64,000 nucleotides of DNA. Source: Paenibacillus agilis. Lineage in GTDB: Bacteria; Bacillota; Bacilli; Paenibacillales; Paenibacillaceae. A program made the position numbers and the translations under genes. Under the pieces are notes generated by a model that did not search any database, had not been told where the DNA came from, and saw only the letters and a program-made list of their open reading frames with translations. The DNA is taken from NCBI RefSeq assembly GCF_007786455.1, contig NZ_VNJK01000004.1, forward strand, positions 186,001-250,000, read 5' to 3'. Below are positions 26,599 through 35,816 of this stretch, in pieces; within the stretch, counting starts at the first letter, position 1; each line of letters begins with the position of its first letter.

Positions 26599-26847
26599 TT
26601 AGCAATCCCATTCCATCAGCTGTTCACGACAGTTCATCATTTTTACCAACTGCGACTTCGGATAGCCGTGCTGCTGCGTCTTTTCGCTGCACATCGAGCA
26701 AGAACAATGTACTTTGCCTTTAGCGAAACGTCCTTCGTATTTTACCGACCAATCCCACCGAGCTGCTATCAGCTTCTTGCGTTGAATGATCCGCTTTCTT
26801 TGATGTCTAGCATAGGCTTTGTTGCGATTTTTGTTATGAGGCTTCAT
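26599..26847 (-). CDS. small basic protein with C-x-C-x2-C motif
   Basis: 82 residues from the reverse ATG at 26847 with GGGAG upstream. Basic N-terminal half (MKPHNKNRNKAYARHQRKR, then IIQRKKLIAAR), then HCSCSMCSEKTQQHGYPKSQL. The C-x-C-x2-C cluster suggests metal or nucleic-acid binding. Similar small basic proteins of unknown function occur in Firmicutes (recollection, not searched). In-frame sequence further upstream is AT-rich and unlikely to be coding. Confidence 0.75.
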   Translation of the reverse strand: MKPHNKNRNKAYARHQRKRIIQRKKLIAARWDWSVKYEGRFAKGKVHCSCSMCSEKTQQHGYPKSQLVKMMNCREQLMEWDC

Positions 26848-27079
26848 GCCATCACGCTCCCTTGGAAAGAGGCTCCGCCCATAGAGGACACCAAGGGTAT
26901 TAGCTATTCGTCTACAGGCAGAGCGTGAGAGCGTGTAGATATAAGAATAGAATGATAGTAGGTCACCTATTTCATTTAAAGATAAATAAAAAGAAATGCA
27001 GATAATGCAGTCGTTACATTTGCATGTTGTGAAAATAAAGATATGAAAATGAGTATAACACGCTTGTATGTACATATAA

Positions 27080-27149
27080 AAAACCTTCAACGCCACTAAT
27101 GAGAAAGGGGACTGACCCGAGTCTGCTTCATGTGGTATTGAAGGTTTTA
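27080..27149 (-). terminator. terminator of the nag operon
   Basis: AAAACCTTCAA-CGCCAC pairs with GTGGT-ATTGAAGGTTTT. On the minus strand, downstream of nagA, it ends in a run of T. The loop holds GGGGACTGACCC, discussed under findings. Apart from this, 26848-27219 holds no gene. Confidence 0.7.
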
Positions 27150-27219
27150 TTGTAAAATAGCTTAACTCGTATTATTTGTAGTAATACGGGCTGTGCAATT
27201 ATCAAATTACCGTTATTGT

Positions 27220-28395
27220 TTAAGCTTTAGCTGTTCCTTTTACCCATACGTCTCTGACGTTCAGGTCACGGTCTGTTAGCACGAGGTCAGCTTGCTTCCC
27301 CACTTCGATGCTGCCTGTCATTTCATCAATGCCGATCAATTGGGCAGGGTTGATGCTCGCTAGGCGGGAAGCCTCTTCAAGCGACAAGCCTACTTGATTG
27401 ATGACGAATCGAACCGCTTCGATCATTGTCAATGTGCTGCCTGCAAGCGCACCGCCTTCTGTAAGGCGGCATTCGCCATCCTTCATCGTTACAGCAAGAC
27501 CGCCAAGCTCATATTGACCGTCAGGCATGCCTGCAGCTGCCATCGCGTCTGTAATGAGCACGAGTTTACCAAGTGCTTTAGCGCGAGCGAGCAACTTGAT
27601 GCAAGCAGGGTGAACATGGATGCCGTCGGCAATAATTTCTGCCGTGATGCGGTCATCTGTTAACACTGCACCTGCAACGCCTGGATCACGATGATGAAGG
27701 CCTGTCATCGCATTGAACGTATGGACAGCTTGATTTAAGCCTGCATTCGCAGCGACGGTCATCTCATCATACGTTGCCCCTGTATGACCAGCAGCAACGT
27801 TAATGCCCTGTGCACGGCACCAGCGAATCACTTCGAGCGACTCGTTGCGCTCAGGAGCAAGTGTTAGCTGCTTCATAATACCAGGATGCTTCTCATGCCA
27901 CTCCTGCAACCATTCCAATTGCGGGTCCATCATATAAGCATCGTTTTGAGCGCCTTTATATTTTGGATTGACGAATGGTCCTTCCAAATGTAGACCTGCG
28001 AGCTGCGCGTAGGACGAGCCGTTGCTGATGTAGGATTCTACAACTGCTACTACGCTGCTAAGTGCTTCGCGGGACTGCGTCATCGACGTTGCCAGCATTG
28101 CTGTCGTGCCATGTTCCATATGGAACTTTGTAATCGTATCGTATGCTTCTGCCGTTGCATCCATAAAGTCCGCGCCGAAACCGCCATGGACATGAACATC
28201 AATGAAGCCGGGCAGCAAGTAGCCATTGTCAGCGTCAATCGCATCGGACAGCCACGCTTGTTCTGCTTCTGTCAGTTGTGCTTGTGTGCCGATATAGGCA
28301 ATACGACCATCAACGATACGAACTACACCGTTAGAAATAATGCCGTTCAACGTCACGACTTGAGCATTTTTAATCGTAAAAGTTGTCTTATGCAT
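27220..28395 (-). CDS. nagA: N-acetylglucosamine-6-phosphate deacetylase
   Basis: 391 residues. Amidohydrolase fold: metal motif GFIDVHVHGGFGADFMD, HLEGPFVNPKYKGAQ, GHTGATYDE, HTFNAMTGLHHRDPG, and the catalytic Asp in LITDAMAAAGMPDG. It removes acetate from GlcNAc-6-P, giving glucosamine-6-P for NagB. It overlaps nagB by 8 bp. Full length for the family. Confidence 0.96.
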   Translation of the reverse strand: MHKTTFTIKNAQVVTLNGIISNGVVRIVDGRIAYIGTQAQLTEAEQAWLSDAIDADNGYLLPGFIDVHVHGGFGADFMDATAEAYDTITKFHMEHGTTAMLATSMTQSREALSSVVAVVESYISNGSSYAQLAGLHLEGPFVNPKYKGAQNDAYMMDPQLEWLQEWHEKHPGIMKQLTLAPERNESLEVIRWCRAQGINVAAGHTGATYDEMTVAANAGLNQAVHTFNAMTGLHHRDPGVAGAVLTDDRITAEIIADGIHVHPACIKLLARAKALGKLVLITDAMAAAGMPDGQYELGGLAVTMKDGECRLTEGGALAGSTLTMIEAVRFVINQVGLSLEEASRLASINPAQLIGIDEMTGSIEVGKQADLVLTDRDLNVRDVWVKGTAKA

Positions 28396-29116
28396 GGAAA
28401 TGTTTCGCCGCCTCTTTGTCGAGAAGTACCACCACGTTAGGATGTGTTTGCAGCAAGGATGCTGGCACTTCCGTCGTAATTGGACCCGTCAAAGCGCGGT
28501 GAACGATGTCAGCTTTTTCTGCGCCGCGAACGACAAGCATGACCATTTTTGCTTTAAGAATGGAGCCTACGCCCATAGTAATTGCTTGTGTAGGAACTTC
28601 GTCAATCGAGTTGAAGAAACGTGCGTTCGCTTGGCGAGTTTCTTCTTTCAAGTTCACGACATGCGTTCCTGCATGAAGCTCTGCATCTGGCTCGTTGAAG
28701 CCGATGTGACCGTTGTGGCCAAGTCCAAGCAATTGTAGATCAATCGAAGCTTTAGCAAGCTGCTCATCGTAGGACTTGCTTTCTGCTTGTAAGTCAGCTG
28801 CATTACCGTTAGGTACATGTGTTTGTGCTTTATCGATATTAATATGGTTGAACAATTGTACGTTCATGAAGGAACGGTATGTTTCTGGATGATCGGCTGG
28901 AAGTCCACAATATTCATCCAAGTTGTAGGATGTAACATCTTTAAAGTCAACATAGCCTTTTTCATTCAAGCGAATAAGCTCTTGGTAAATACCGATTGGC
29001 GTGCTTCCTGTTGCTAAGCCAAGAACAGCAGTAGGTTTCGTTTGGATAAGGCTCGCAAAGATACCTGCTGCGATTTGGTTCAATTCTTCGTTAGTGTTAA
29101 AAGTCATAATATTCAT
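28388..29116 (-). CDS. nagB: glucosamine-6-phosphate deaminase
   Basis: 242 residues with GGGAGGTAATG upstream. Motifs: LGLATGSTPIGIYQELIRL (phosphate binding), TSYNLDEYCGL (Asp general base region), LLGLGHNGHIGFNEP (catalytic Asp/His/Glu set). Converts glucosamine-6-P to fructose-6-P and ammonia. The Firmicute short form lacks the C-terminal allosteric extension of the E. coli enzyme. Operon rpiR-nagB-nagA. Confidence 0.96.
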   Translation of the reverse strand: MNIMTFNTNEELNQIAAGIFASLIQTKPTAVLGLATGSTPIGIYQELIRLNEKGYVDFKDVTSYNLDEYCGLPADHPETYRSFMNVQLFNHINIDKAQTHVPNGNAADLQAESKSYDEQLAKASIDLQLLGLGHNGHIGFNEPDAELHAGTHVVNLKEETRQANARFFNSIDEVPTQAITMGVGSILKAKMVMLVVRGAEKADIVHRALTGPITTEVPASLLQTHPNVVVLLDKEAAKHFHA

Positions 29117-29123
29117 TATGCCA

Positions 29124-29981
29124 TTACCTCCCTTTATCTTTACGGTACTTGCGTACCATGCGATACGATTGTTCTAGCATTGGAATATGATCGTCGAATG
29201 CTTCACTGACCATGGCTGCGAACAACGTGTCAATCACGTGCAGCTGAGCGATTCGAGAAGCCATATCTCCTCTGCGCATGCCTTCCTCTAGTGAAGAGGC
29301 GAATAAGTTAATATCAGCAAGCTCTGCTAAGCGGCTGGAGCCAACCTTGGACAGCGATATCGTCGTAGCACCGCGCTCCTTTGCGCATTGCAGCGCTTCA
29401 ATCGTCTCAGGTGTTTCACCTGAATAAGAAATCGCGACAACAACATCTTCTTCTGTCAAATTAGCTGCTGATGTAATTTGCATATGTGGATCTTGGAACG
29501 CCGTAGTCCGTTTGCCAATCCGAATCAGCTTTTGATAGAAATCAAGCGCTACGATACCGGATGTAGCTACCCCATATAAATCAATTTGGCGCGCTCTATT
29601 CAATGCAGTTACTGCCCGTGTCAAGGAAGGTATATCCAATAGGCGAGTGGTATCTGCGATAGAACGGAGATGATTGGCCTCGATTGCCTTGACGATGTCC
29701 GCTAGCGGATTGCCTGCAATAATATCTTGGTAAGTTAGCGGAGATGTCTGTTGGGCAAGATCGGCAGCCAGCTTCGTCTTAAAGTCGGGAAATCCACGAA
29801 AATGGAACGACTTGCAAAAGCGCGTCACGGTTGCTGCTGAGGTGCCAGACTGTTCTGCCAATTCTGTTATTCCCATATTGATCACATTGCTCGGGAATTG
29901 CAGAATGTACGCAGCCAGCTTGCTTTCTTGTTGATGGAACTGATCATGTCGCTGCTCTATAGCATGTAGGATACTAGACAA
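29124..29981 (-). CDS. RpiR/MurR-family transcription regulator of the nag genes
   Basis: About 285 residues. TTG starts at 29990 and 29981 are possible; AAAGG fits the second better. N-terminal RpiR helix-turn-helix (MGITELAEQSGTSAATVTRFCKSFHF, ~35-65), then a SIS sugar-phosphate binding domain (IDLYGVATSGIVALDFYQKL, DVVVAISYSGETPETIEAL). SIS regulators bind phosphosugars, here probably GlcNAc-6-P or GlcN-6-P. Only 7 bp from nagB, so it likely controls its own operon. Confidence 0.9.
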   Translation of the reverse strand: MSSILHAIEQRHDQFHQQESKLAAYILQFPSNVINMGITELAEQSGTSAATVTRFCKSFHFRGFPDFKTKLAADLAQQTSPLTYQDIIAGNPLADIVKAIEANHLRSIADTTRLLDIPSLTRAVTALNRARQIDLYGVATSGIVALDFYQKLIRIGKRTTAFQDPHMQITSAANLTEEDVVVAISYSGETPETIEALQCAKERGATTISLSKVGSSRLAELADINLFASSLEEGMRRGDMASRIAQLHVIDTLFAAMVSEAFDDHIPMLEQSYRMVRKYRKDKGR

Positions 29982-30009
29982 AGCTATCAACCTTTACAAT
30001 ATTAATGTA

Positions 30010-30053
30010 AAAATCATTTTCGTAAACAGTATCGTTGGTGTGAAAATTATTTT
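30010..30053 (-). promoter_or_regulatory. paired AAAATNATTTT palindromes upstream of rpiR-nagBA
   Basis: AAAATCATTTT (30010-30020) and AAAATTATTTT (30043-30053) are near-identical 11 bp palindromes with centres 33 bp apart, about three helix turns, in the promoter region of the operon. They are plausible RpiR operators; AT-rich palindromes can also occur by chance. Confidence 0.4.
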
Positions 30054-30388
30054 AATGAGATACCCTTAGCATATAAGACATTCTGTTCAGTTGCAATAGA
30101 TACAAACAAAGTTCATGGAAATACCAATTCTCTGTTAAAAATGATGTGCAGAGCATTTGTGAAAGGCCCCAACTAAAGTAATGCATGTATGTTAGATTGT
30201 CCCTCTTATGTGTAAATCAAAATAAAATCAAAATCAAAATCCTATCGATGTATCTTAATATTCGATTTGTATCTGAATGTATAGGTGATATAGGTAATGT
30301 TTGAATAAGTAAGGGGATGTCCAAAAAAAGTGTCCGCATGAATTAGATAACGTTGCAATTTACACGTATAGGTCTCACTAATGACTCC

Positions 30389-30420
30389 AAAGTACCTTTA
30401 AAGTACCTCCTAAAGTACCT
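30389..30420. repeat. three 9 bp direct repeats, 11-12 bp period
   Basis: AAAGTACCT occurs at 30389, 30400 and 30412. A spacing of about one helix turn suits a protein-binding array. It lies in the 900 bp gene-free stretch 29991-30889. Confidence 0.6.
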
Positions 30421-30539
30421 CGAAAGGGGATTTCAAAGATCTAGGATCTTAATATCTACTTTAAAGTGGAAGCAGAGGTTGTTTTCTCGTAAAAAAGAGG
30501 CTTGGTAACGGGAGTTTTTAGCTATGTGTCTACAATCGA

Positions 30540-30715
30540 GACAAATGTGCAGTTATTTATTTTGTAAAAGTGCTTATTAGAGGAATTATCCGCAAATATG
30601 CAGTTATTTTTACCTCTTAGTCCTCTTTGAGTCATAATGGCTTAAAATAACTGCACATTTGTCCTTATTTGTATCTAATCGCAGATTTTTAAATAAAATA
30701 ACTGCATTTTTGTCC
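30540..30715. repeat. four dispersed copies of a ~20 bp repeat, two in each orientation
   Basis: GACAAATGTGCAGTTATTT (30540) and GCAAATATGCAGTTATTTT (30592) face AAAATAACTGCACATTTGTCC (30644) and AAAATAACTGCATTTTTGTCC (30695), which are the reverse complement of the same unit. The set can fold into nested hairpins. It is likely a lineage-specific intergenic repeat. No gene is seen from 29991 to 30889. Confidence 0.75.
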
Positions 30716-30889
30716 ATATCAACATTTAACGCAAGTTATGCGCAACTACGTTGCTCATAACTGCTCATAATGCAACAGCTACCAGAACGATTCTTATCCG
30801 CTTTATGTTGCTAAATGGGAACACGATCTTCTAGAAATCCTCTTAATTCCTCTTAAATCCACTTAGTTACTTTTAGCTGCGCTAAATAC

Positions 30890-31732
30890 TTATCTTCCTA
30901 AAGTTCGTTGTTCGCGATACTGGCTAGGGGACAACCCAAGTCGCTTTTTAAAGGTGCGATGAAAATACGTATAGCTCTGGAACCCGCACATCTCTGCGAT
31001 TTGCTCCAATGACATATAGCCATGCAGTATCCGCTCACATGCCATATTTAAGCGGCACTCTATCGCGTAATCCATAATGGACTTGCCTGTTGCCCCCTTA
31101 AACAGATGGGAGGCACGAGATTCGCTAAGCTGAACATAGTCCGCAACGTCTTTAATCGTAAACGGATCAGCAGATGATTGTTCGATAAATTGCTTCATTT
31201 TGAGCACAGTACGCGGCAAGTCATGAGCCGCGCTCAATCCAGGTCCTGCTAACGTTCGTTCCATGTAGCGAAATAATACATACGTTAAATGCTCAACGAT
31301 ATCGTTCATGTTCGTAGGGTCTAATCGATGCTCCATCATAATCTCCCGCCATATAGCTAACATTCGATCTTCCAGATCAATCTCAACGAGCGGTTCTTTA
31401 AAGTGTTTAGTCCACCATTGTTTCACCATAGGTCCATTAATAATTAAGTAGTAGTCAAGACTGTGTACTTTGGTTAGCGGGATGAGCTGTTCGGGATCGG
31501 TATAGCCAATTTTTAAATTATAATAATCCCCTGGCTTAAGCAGCAAAAGGCTTCCGGGCTTAATTGGCTTGTCTGCTCCATCTATCGTTGTATGGCCGCT
31601 TCCCTCTAACTGCAGTCGAATTAAGTAGTGTTTCATCTCTGGAATAATTAAATTATGTGCTTTGGAATGACGGGCATGTCCAGAAAATAAAACATCGATG
31701 GGCCGTGTTGTCTTCGTCGATTGTTGTTCCAT
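30890..31732 (-). CDS. AraC-family transcription regulator
   Basis: 280 residues. N-terminal cupin-like sensor (LIRLQLEGSGHTTIDGADKPIKPGSLLLLKPGDYYNLK) and C-terminal double helix-turn-helix (FTIKDVADYVQLSESRASHLFKGATGKSIMDY and SLEQIAEMCGFQSYTYFHRTFKKRLGLSPSQYR). It is divergent from the sugar operon at 32007, 274 bp away, and most likely activates it in response to a sugar. Confidence 0.92.
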   Translation of the reverse strand: MEQQSTKTTRPIDVLFSGHARHSKAHNLIIPEMKHYLIRLQLEGSGHTTIDGADKPIKPGSLLLLKPGDYYNLKIGYTDPEQLIPLTKVHSLDYYLIINGPMVKQWWTKHFKEPLVEIDLEDRMLAIWREIMMEHRLDPTNMNDIVEHLTYVLFRYMERTLAGPGLSAAHDLPRTVLKMKQFIEQSSADPFTIKDVADYVQLSESRASHLFKGATGKSIMDYAIECRLNMACERILHGYMSLEQIAEMCGFQSYTYFHRTFKKRLGLSPSQYREQRTLGR

Positions 31733-31867
31733 GCTGATGCCTCATTTCATTCGTAGTCGTGTATAGCATTCGCTCTTACTATTAGTATACTCAGCAGGAT
31801 TGTTCATGTATAGGCTATATCCTTCATTCTCAGTCAGAGATGGATATGGCACAATGAAACCATCAGT

Positions 31868-31883
31868 AAGAAAGCGCTTTACT
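31868..31883. promoter_or_regulatory. candidate CcpA catabolite-response element
   Basis: AAAGCGCTTT at 31871-31880 is a perfect palindrome with the core of cre sites (TGAAAGCGCTTTCA); flanks are G on the left and AC on the right. It lies between the AraC gene and the sugar operon, as expected for glucose repression. Confidence 0.55.
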
Positions 31884-32006
31884 CTTTTGTTTTGTTCATC
31901 GCTTTTTTACCGAGTCGGTCCTGATTTACGATTTCCATGATTGAATTCGAATCACTTGAATGATGCTTTTAAAAAATATGTTCCAAAGACGATGAGGTGG
32001 ATTAGC

Positions 32007-32765
32007 ATGCAAATTGGCTTGCAGCTGTATACCGTTCGGGAAGAAGCGGCGAAAGATTTCACTGGTACGCTTTCTCGAGTAGCAGAGATGGGGTATAAGG
32101 GCGTTGAATTAGCTGGTTACGGCAACCTGAAACCGGGGGAGCTGGCATCAACACTTAAAAGTAATGGCTTGCAGGTTGCTGGCAGTCATGTAGGTATAGA
32201 GCAGCTGGACAAACATTTAGATGAACATATCGAAATGAGCTTAGCTATTGGCAATCGATATTTGATCTGCCCATGGTTGGATAAAGCGCAATACGAAACG
32301 ATGGATGCGTTGAAGCATACAGCATCTATATTGGAGCAAGCAGCGGATCAAGCTGGCAAGCACGGTATTCAAATTGTATATCACAATCATGAATTTGAAT
32401 TTACCACGGCAGTAGCAGGGAAAACGGTGCATGATTGGATGTTTGAGCTTGTACCATCATCAAAATTACTTGCGGAATTAGACGTATGCTGGATTCAATA
32501 TGCAGACTTTGAGCCGCTCGATGTGATTGTGCAGCATGCGAAACGACTTCCGCTCATTCATTATAAAGATTTGAAACGCACGCCGGAAGGCCCGCTTACC
32601 GTAGAGCTTGGTCAAGGCGAGCTGGATCTTGTCGCGATTGCTCGCACCGCTGAAGAAATTGGCGTGGAATGGCTTATTGTTGAGCAGGACAACACACAGC
32701 GATGTGCTATGGAAAGCTCGGCAGCCAACTTGGCGTGGATAAAGAATCATCTTCAGCTAGTATAG
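32007..32765 (+). CDS. sugar phosphate isomerase/epimerase-like TIM-barrel protein (AP2EC/IolE family)
   Basis: 252 residues from ATG 32007 (GAGGTGG upstream). TIM barrel of the xylose-isomerase-like family: MQIGLQLYTVREEAAKDFTG, GYKGVELAGYGNL, QIVYHNHEFEF (metal-ligand region), LAELDVCWIQYA, LIHYKDL and WLIVEQDN near the end. Members include isomerases, epimerases, dehydratases and 3-keto-glycoside lyases. The operon has two such proteins and two Gfo/Idh/MocA oxidoreductases, which favours keto-sugar chemistry (inference). Confidence 0.88.
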   Translation: MQIGLQLYTVREEAAKDFTGTLSRVAEMGYKGVELAGYGNLKPGELASTLKSNGLQVAGSHVGIEQLDKHLDEHIEMSLAIGNRYLICPWLDKAQYETMDALKHTASILEQAADQAGKHGIQIVYHNHEFEFTTAVAGKTVHDWMFELVPSSKLLAELDVCWIQYADFEPLDVIVQHAKRLPLIHYKDLKRTPEGPLTVELGQGELDLVAIARTAEEIGVEWLIVEQDNTQRCAMESSAANLAWIKNHLQLV

Positions 32766-32815
32766 TTTTTAAAATGCAAACAGCATCGGCTGTCCAAATA
32801 TGAGGAGGAATCGTT

Positions 32816-33898
32816 ATGTCTAAAGTGTATCGAATTGCGATTATTGGTTGTGGCGGTATTGCGAACGGCAAGCATATGCCATCCTTGGCTAAGCTTAAAA
32901 ATGTAGAAATGGTAGCATTCTGTGACATTGAGGAAGAGCGCGCACAGGAGGCGAAAGAAAAGTACGGTACAGCGGAAGCAGTTGTAACAACAGACTATAA
33001 CGAGCTTCTTGCAGATAAAACCATCGATATCGTTCATGTATGTACACCAAATGATTCTCATGCGGAAATTACGATAGATTTCTTGGAAAACGGCAAGCAC
33101 GTTATGTGTGAAAAGCCAATGGCGAAGACAGCGGCAGACGCGCGTCGTATGGTAGAGGCAGCTGAGCGCACAGGTATGAAGCTGACGGTGGGCTACAATA
33201 ACCGTTTCCGTTCAGACAGCCAGTATTTGAAAAAAGTATGTGAATCAGGAGATCTTGGCGACATCTATTTCTCCAAAGCACATGCGATTCGTCGCCGTGC
33301 AGTTCCGACGTGGGGTGTGTTCCTTGATGAAGAGAAGCAAGGTGGCGGACCGTTAATCGATATCGGTACGCATGCTTTGGACTTGACGCTCTGGATGATG
33401 GACAACTATGAGCCAAAGGTTGTACTCGGATCGTCATTCCATAAGCTTGGCAGCCGTAAGGATGCAGCAAATGCATGGGGACCATGGGACCCAGAGAAGT
33501 TCAAAGTAGAAGATTCTGCTTTCGGTATGATTGTGATGAAAAATGGTGCGACAATTATGCTGGAATCAAGCTGGGCGCTGAATGTTACACAAGTTGGTGA
33601 AGCGATGTGTACATTGAGCGGGACAGAAGGCGGCGCAGATATGTGGAATGGCCTGACGATTAATGGCGAGAAGCATAGCCGCTTGTATGAGCAGAAGATT
33701 GAAATGAATAGCGGTGGCGTTGCATTCTATGATGGCGAGACAGAGAGCGCTCCTGATCTTGAAATGCGTCTATGGATCGACGCAATTGAGAACGACAAAG
33801 AACCGGTGGTTACGCCGAAACAAGCTTGTGTTGTTTCTGAAATTCTTGAGGCGGTATACGAATCAGCTAGCACGGGAAAAGCCGTATACTTCGAATAA
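32816..33898 (+). CDS. Gfo/Idh/MocA-family oxidoreductase
   Basis: 360 residues, AGGAGG upstream. N-terminal NAD(P) Rossmann fold (IAIIGCGGIANGKHMPSL, VAFCDIEEERA), CTPNDSHAEITIDFLENGKHVMCEKPMAKT with the E-K-P catalytic Lys, then the C-terminal beta domain with GGGPLIDIGTHALDLTLWMMD. Likely oxidises or reduces a sugar or glycoside. It sits between two TIM-barrel genes in a five-gene operon. Confidence 0.93.
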   Translation: MSKVYRIAIIGCGGIANGKHMPSLAKLKNVEMVAFCDIEEERAQEAKEKYGTAEAVVTTDYNELLADKTIDIVHVCTPNDSHAEITIDFLENGKHVMCEKPMAKTAADARRMVEAAERTGMKLTVGYNNRFRSDSQYLKKVCESGDLGDIYFSKAHAIRRRAVPTWGVFLDEEKQGGGPLIDIGTHALDLTLWMMDNYEPKVVLGSSFHKLGSRKDAANAWGPWDPEKFKVEDSAFGMIVMKNGATIMLESSWALNVTQVGEAMCTLSGTEGGADMWNGLTINGEKHSRLYEQKIEMNSGGVAFYDGETESAPDLEMRLWIDAIENDKEPVVTPKQACVVSEILEAVYESASTGKAVYFE

Positions 33899-33947
33899 TT
33901 CGAATAAATAGATTGGATCAAACAGGGATACTAGAGGAGGAATTGCA

Positions 33948-34916
33948 ATGAAACTGGGCGTATTTACGGTGCTGTATGGACAGCTTCCATTAGAAGAAGC
34001 GTTAGATACCATTGCTGCAAAAGGGGTTGAGGCAGTCGAGATCGGAACAGGAGGCTACCCCGGCAACAAGCATGCGAATCCGCATGAACTGCTAGCGGAT
34101 CGAACGAAGTTGGAAGCTTTTCGTGAGGCGGTTGCCTCCCGAGGCTTGACGATTAGCGCGTTTAGCTGCCATGGTAATCCGCTTCATCCGCAAGCGCCGA
34201 TTGCGAAAGCGTTCCATGATGATTTCATGGCGACAATTGACTTGGCTGCGGAGCTTGGTGTTCCTGTTGTAAATGGCTTCTCTGGTTGCCCCGGGGACCA
34301 TGAGGGTGCGAAGTATCCGAACTGGCCTGTGGCGCCGTGGCCGAATGATTTCCAAGAAATTTTGGACTGGCAGTGGTCGCAGAAGGTCATTCCATACTGG
34401 AAAGAAGTGGGCCAATATGCAGCTGAGCGCAATGTGAAAATTGGTCTGGAACTTCACGGTGGTTTCTCTGTGCATACGCCTGCTACCCTTCTTAAATTGC
34501 GTGAAGCGGTGGGCGATGTGATTGGGGCTAACTTGGACCCAAGCCATATGTGGTGGCAAGGTATCGATCCAGTGCAAGCGATTCGCATCCTTGGTCGAGA
34601 AAATGCGATTCACCATTTCCATGCGAAAGATACAACCATCGATCCTGTGAATGTACATCGTCACGGTATTACGGATATGCAATCTTACTCGAACATGCTG
34701 GACCGTGCATGGCAGTTCCGTACAGTCGGCTACGGACATGATGCGAAGACGTGGGCAGATATCATTAGTGCGCTGCGCCTAGTAGGATACGATTACGTGA
34801 TTAGTATTGAGCATGAAGATGGCTTGATGTCAATCGACGAAGGCTTCACAAAGGCTGTTCAAGCGTTACAGCCGATTTTGATGAAAGAACCATTAGGTGA
34901 AATGTGGTGGGTGTAA
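33948..34916 (+). CDS. sugar phosphate isomerase/epimerase-like TIM-barrel protein 2
   Basis: 322 residues, GAGGAGG upstream. TIM barrel with MKLGVFTVLYGQLPLEEALDTIAAKGVEAVEIGTGGYPG, ISAFSCHGNPLHP, IGLELHGGFSVHTPATLL, GANLDPSHMWWQG, HHFHAKDT and YVISIEHED (metal-binding Glu/Asp/His/Glu set). Longer than the first TIM barrel of the operon and only distantly like it, so it probably does a different step. Confidence 0.9.
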   Translation: MKLGVFTVLYGQLPLEEALDTIAAKGVEAVEIGTGGYPGNKHANPHELLADRTKLEAFREAVASRGLTISAFSCHGNPLHPQAPIAKAFHDDFMATIDLAAELGVPVVNGFSGCPGDHEGAKYPNWPVAPWPNDFQEILDWQWSQKVIPYWKEVGQYAAERNVKIGLELHGGFSVHTPATLLKLREAVGDVIGANLDPSHMWWQGIDPVQAIRILGRENAIHHFHAKDTTIDPVNVHRHGITDMQSYSNMLDRAWQFRTVGYGHDAKTWADIISALRLVGYDYVISIEHEDGLMSIDEGFTKAVQALQPILMKEPLGEMWWV

Positions 34917-34984
34917 AGCGTTAATCTGACGAGGATCTAGGATCTACTATACTTGATAACATAGACAATAGGAGCGGAGCCATC

Positions 34985-35710
34985 ATGACACAACCAATTA
35001 AAGTAACGATCTGGAATGAATATCAGCATGAGAAGCGCAATCCGAAAGTAGCAGAAATTTATCCGAACGGTATTCATAGTGCAATCGGCGATGGACTTGG
35101 TTCCTCGTTCGTAGTTCGTCACGCAACTTTGGATATGCCTGAGCATGGATTGACAGAAGAAGTGCTTAATGACACTGATGTATTGCTTTGGTGGGGTCAT
35201 TTGGCACACGGAGATGTGGACGATGCGATTGTGGAACGCGTATACAACCGTGTTCTTCGTGGTATGGGACTTATCGTGCTGCACTCAGGGCATTTTTCAA
35301 AAATATTCAAGAAGCTGATGGGCACATCTTGCGACCTAAAATGGCGTGAAGCTAACGATAAGGAGCGTCTATGGGTTGTTGCTCCAGGTCACCCAATTGC
35401 AGAAGGCATCGGCGAATATATCGAGCTTGAAGCTGAGGAAATGTACGGTGAGCATTTTGATATTCCGCAACCAGATGAACTTGTATTCGTCAGCTGGTTC
35501 AGCGGTGGCGAAGTGTTCCGCAGTGGCTGCACGTACACGCGCGGCCAAGGGAAGATCTTCTACTTCCGTCCAGGTCATGAGACATATCCTACGTATCATA
35601 ACGAACAAATTCAACGCGTCATCCGCAATGCAGTCGAGTGGGCGAAGCCGTCCACGCGCAGCTATCCGGCGTATGGCCATGCACAACCGCTAGAGCCGTT
35701 GAACGGTTAA
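34985..35710 (+). CDS. ThuA-like protein
   Basis: 241 residues, GGAGCGG upstream. Glutamine-amidotransferase-like ThuA fold: [74 protein letters not shown], then [25 protein letters not shown]. In rhizobia ThuA with the Gfo/Idh/MocA protein ThuB acts on trehalose and related disaccharides through 3-keto sugars. The ThuA reaction itself is not well defined. Confidence 0.9.
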   Translation: MTQPIKVTIWNEYQHEKRNPKVAEIYPNGIHSAIGDGLGSSFVVRHATLDMPEHGLTEEVLNDTDVLLWWGHLAHGDVDDAIVERVYNRVLRGMGLIVLHSGHFSKIFKKLMGTSCDLKWREANDKERLWVVAPGHPIAEGIGEYIELEAEEMYGEHFDIPQPDELVFVSWFSGGEVFRSGCTYTRGQGKIFYFRPGHETYPTYHNEQIQRVIRNAVEWAKPSTRSYPAYGHAQPLEPLNG

Positions 35711-35724
35711 TAGATAAGCAATTC

Positions 35725-35758
35725 GATAACCTGCCTTCGATATAGAGGGCAGGTTATC
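35725..35758 (+). terminator. hairpin between thuA-like gene and second oxidoreductase
   Basis: GATAACCTGCC pairs perfectly with GGCAGGTTATC. There is no strong T run, so it may only weaken read-through or protect the upstream mRNA end. Confidence 0.55.
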
Positions 35759-35816
35759 TAGGTTGACGAATGTACTTTTATCATATTTCTATTCCTAGAG
35801 ACTGGATGTGTGGAAG

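Noticed and set aside
30389-30715. CRISPR array
   Set aside because: Repeats are short, unevenly spaced and in both orientations, and no cas gene is nearby.
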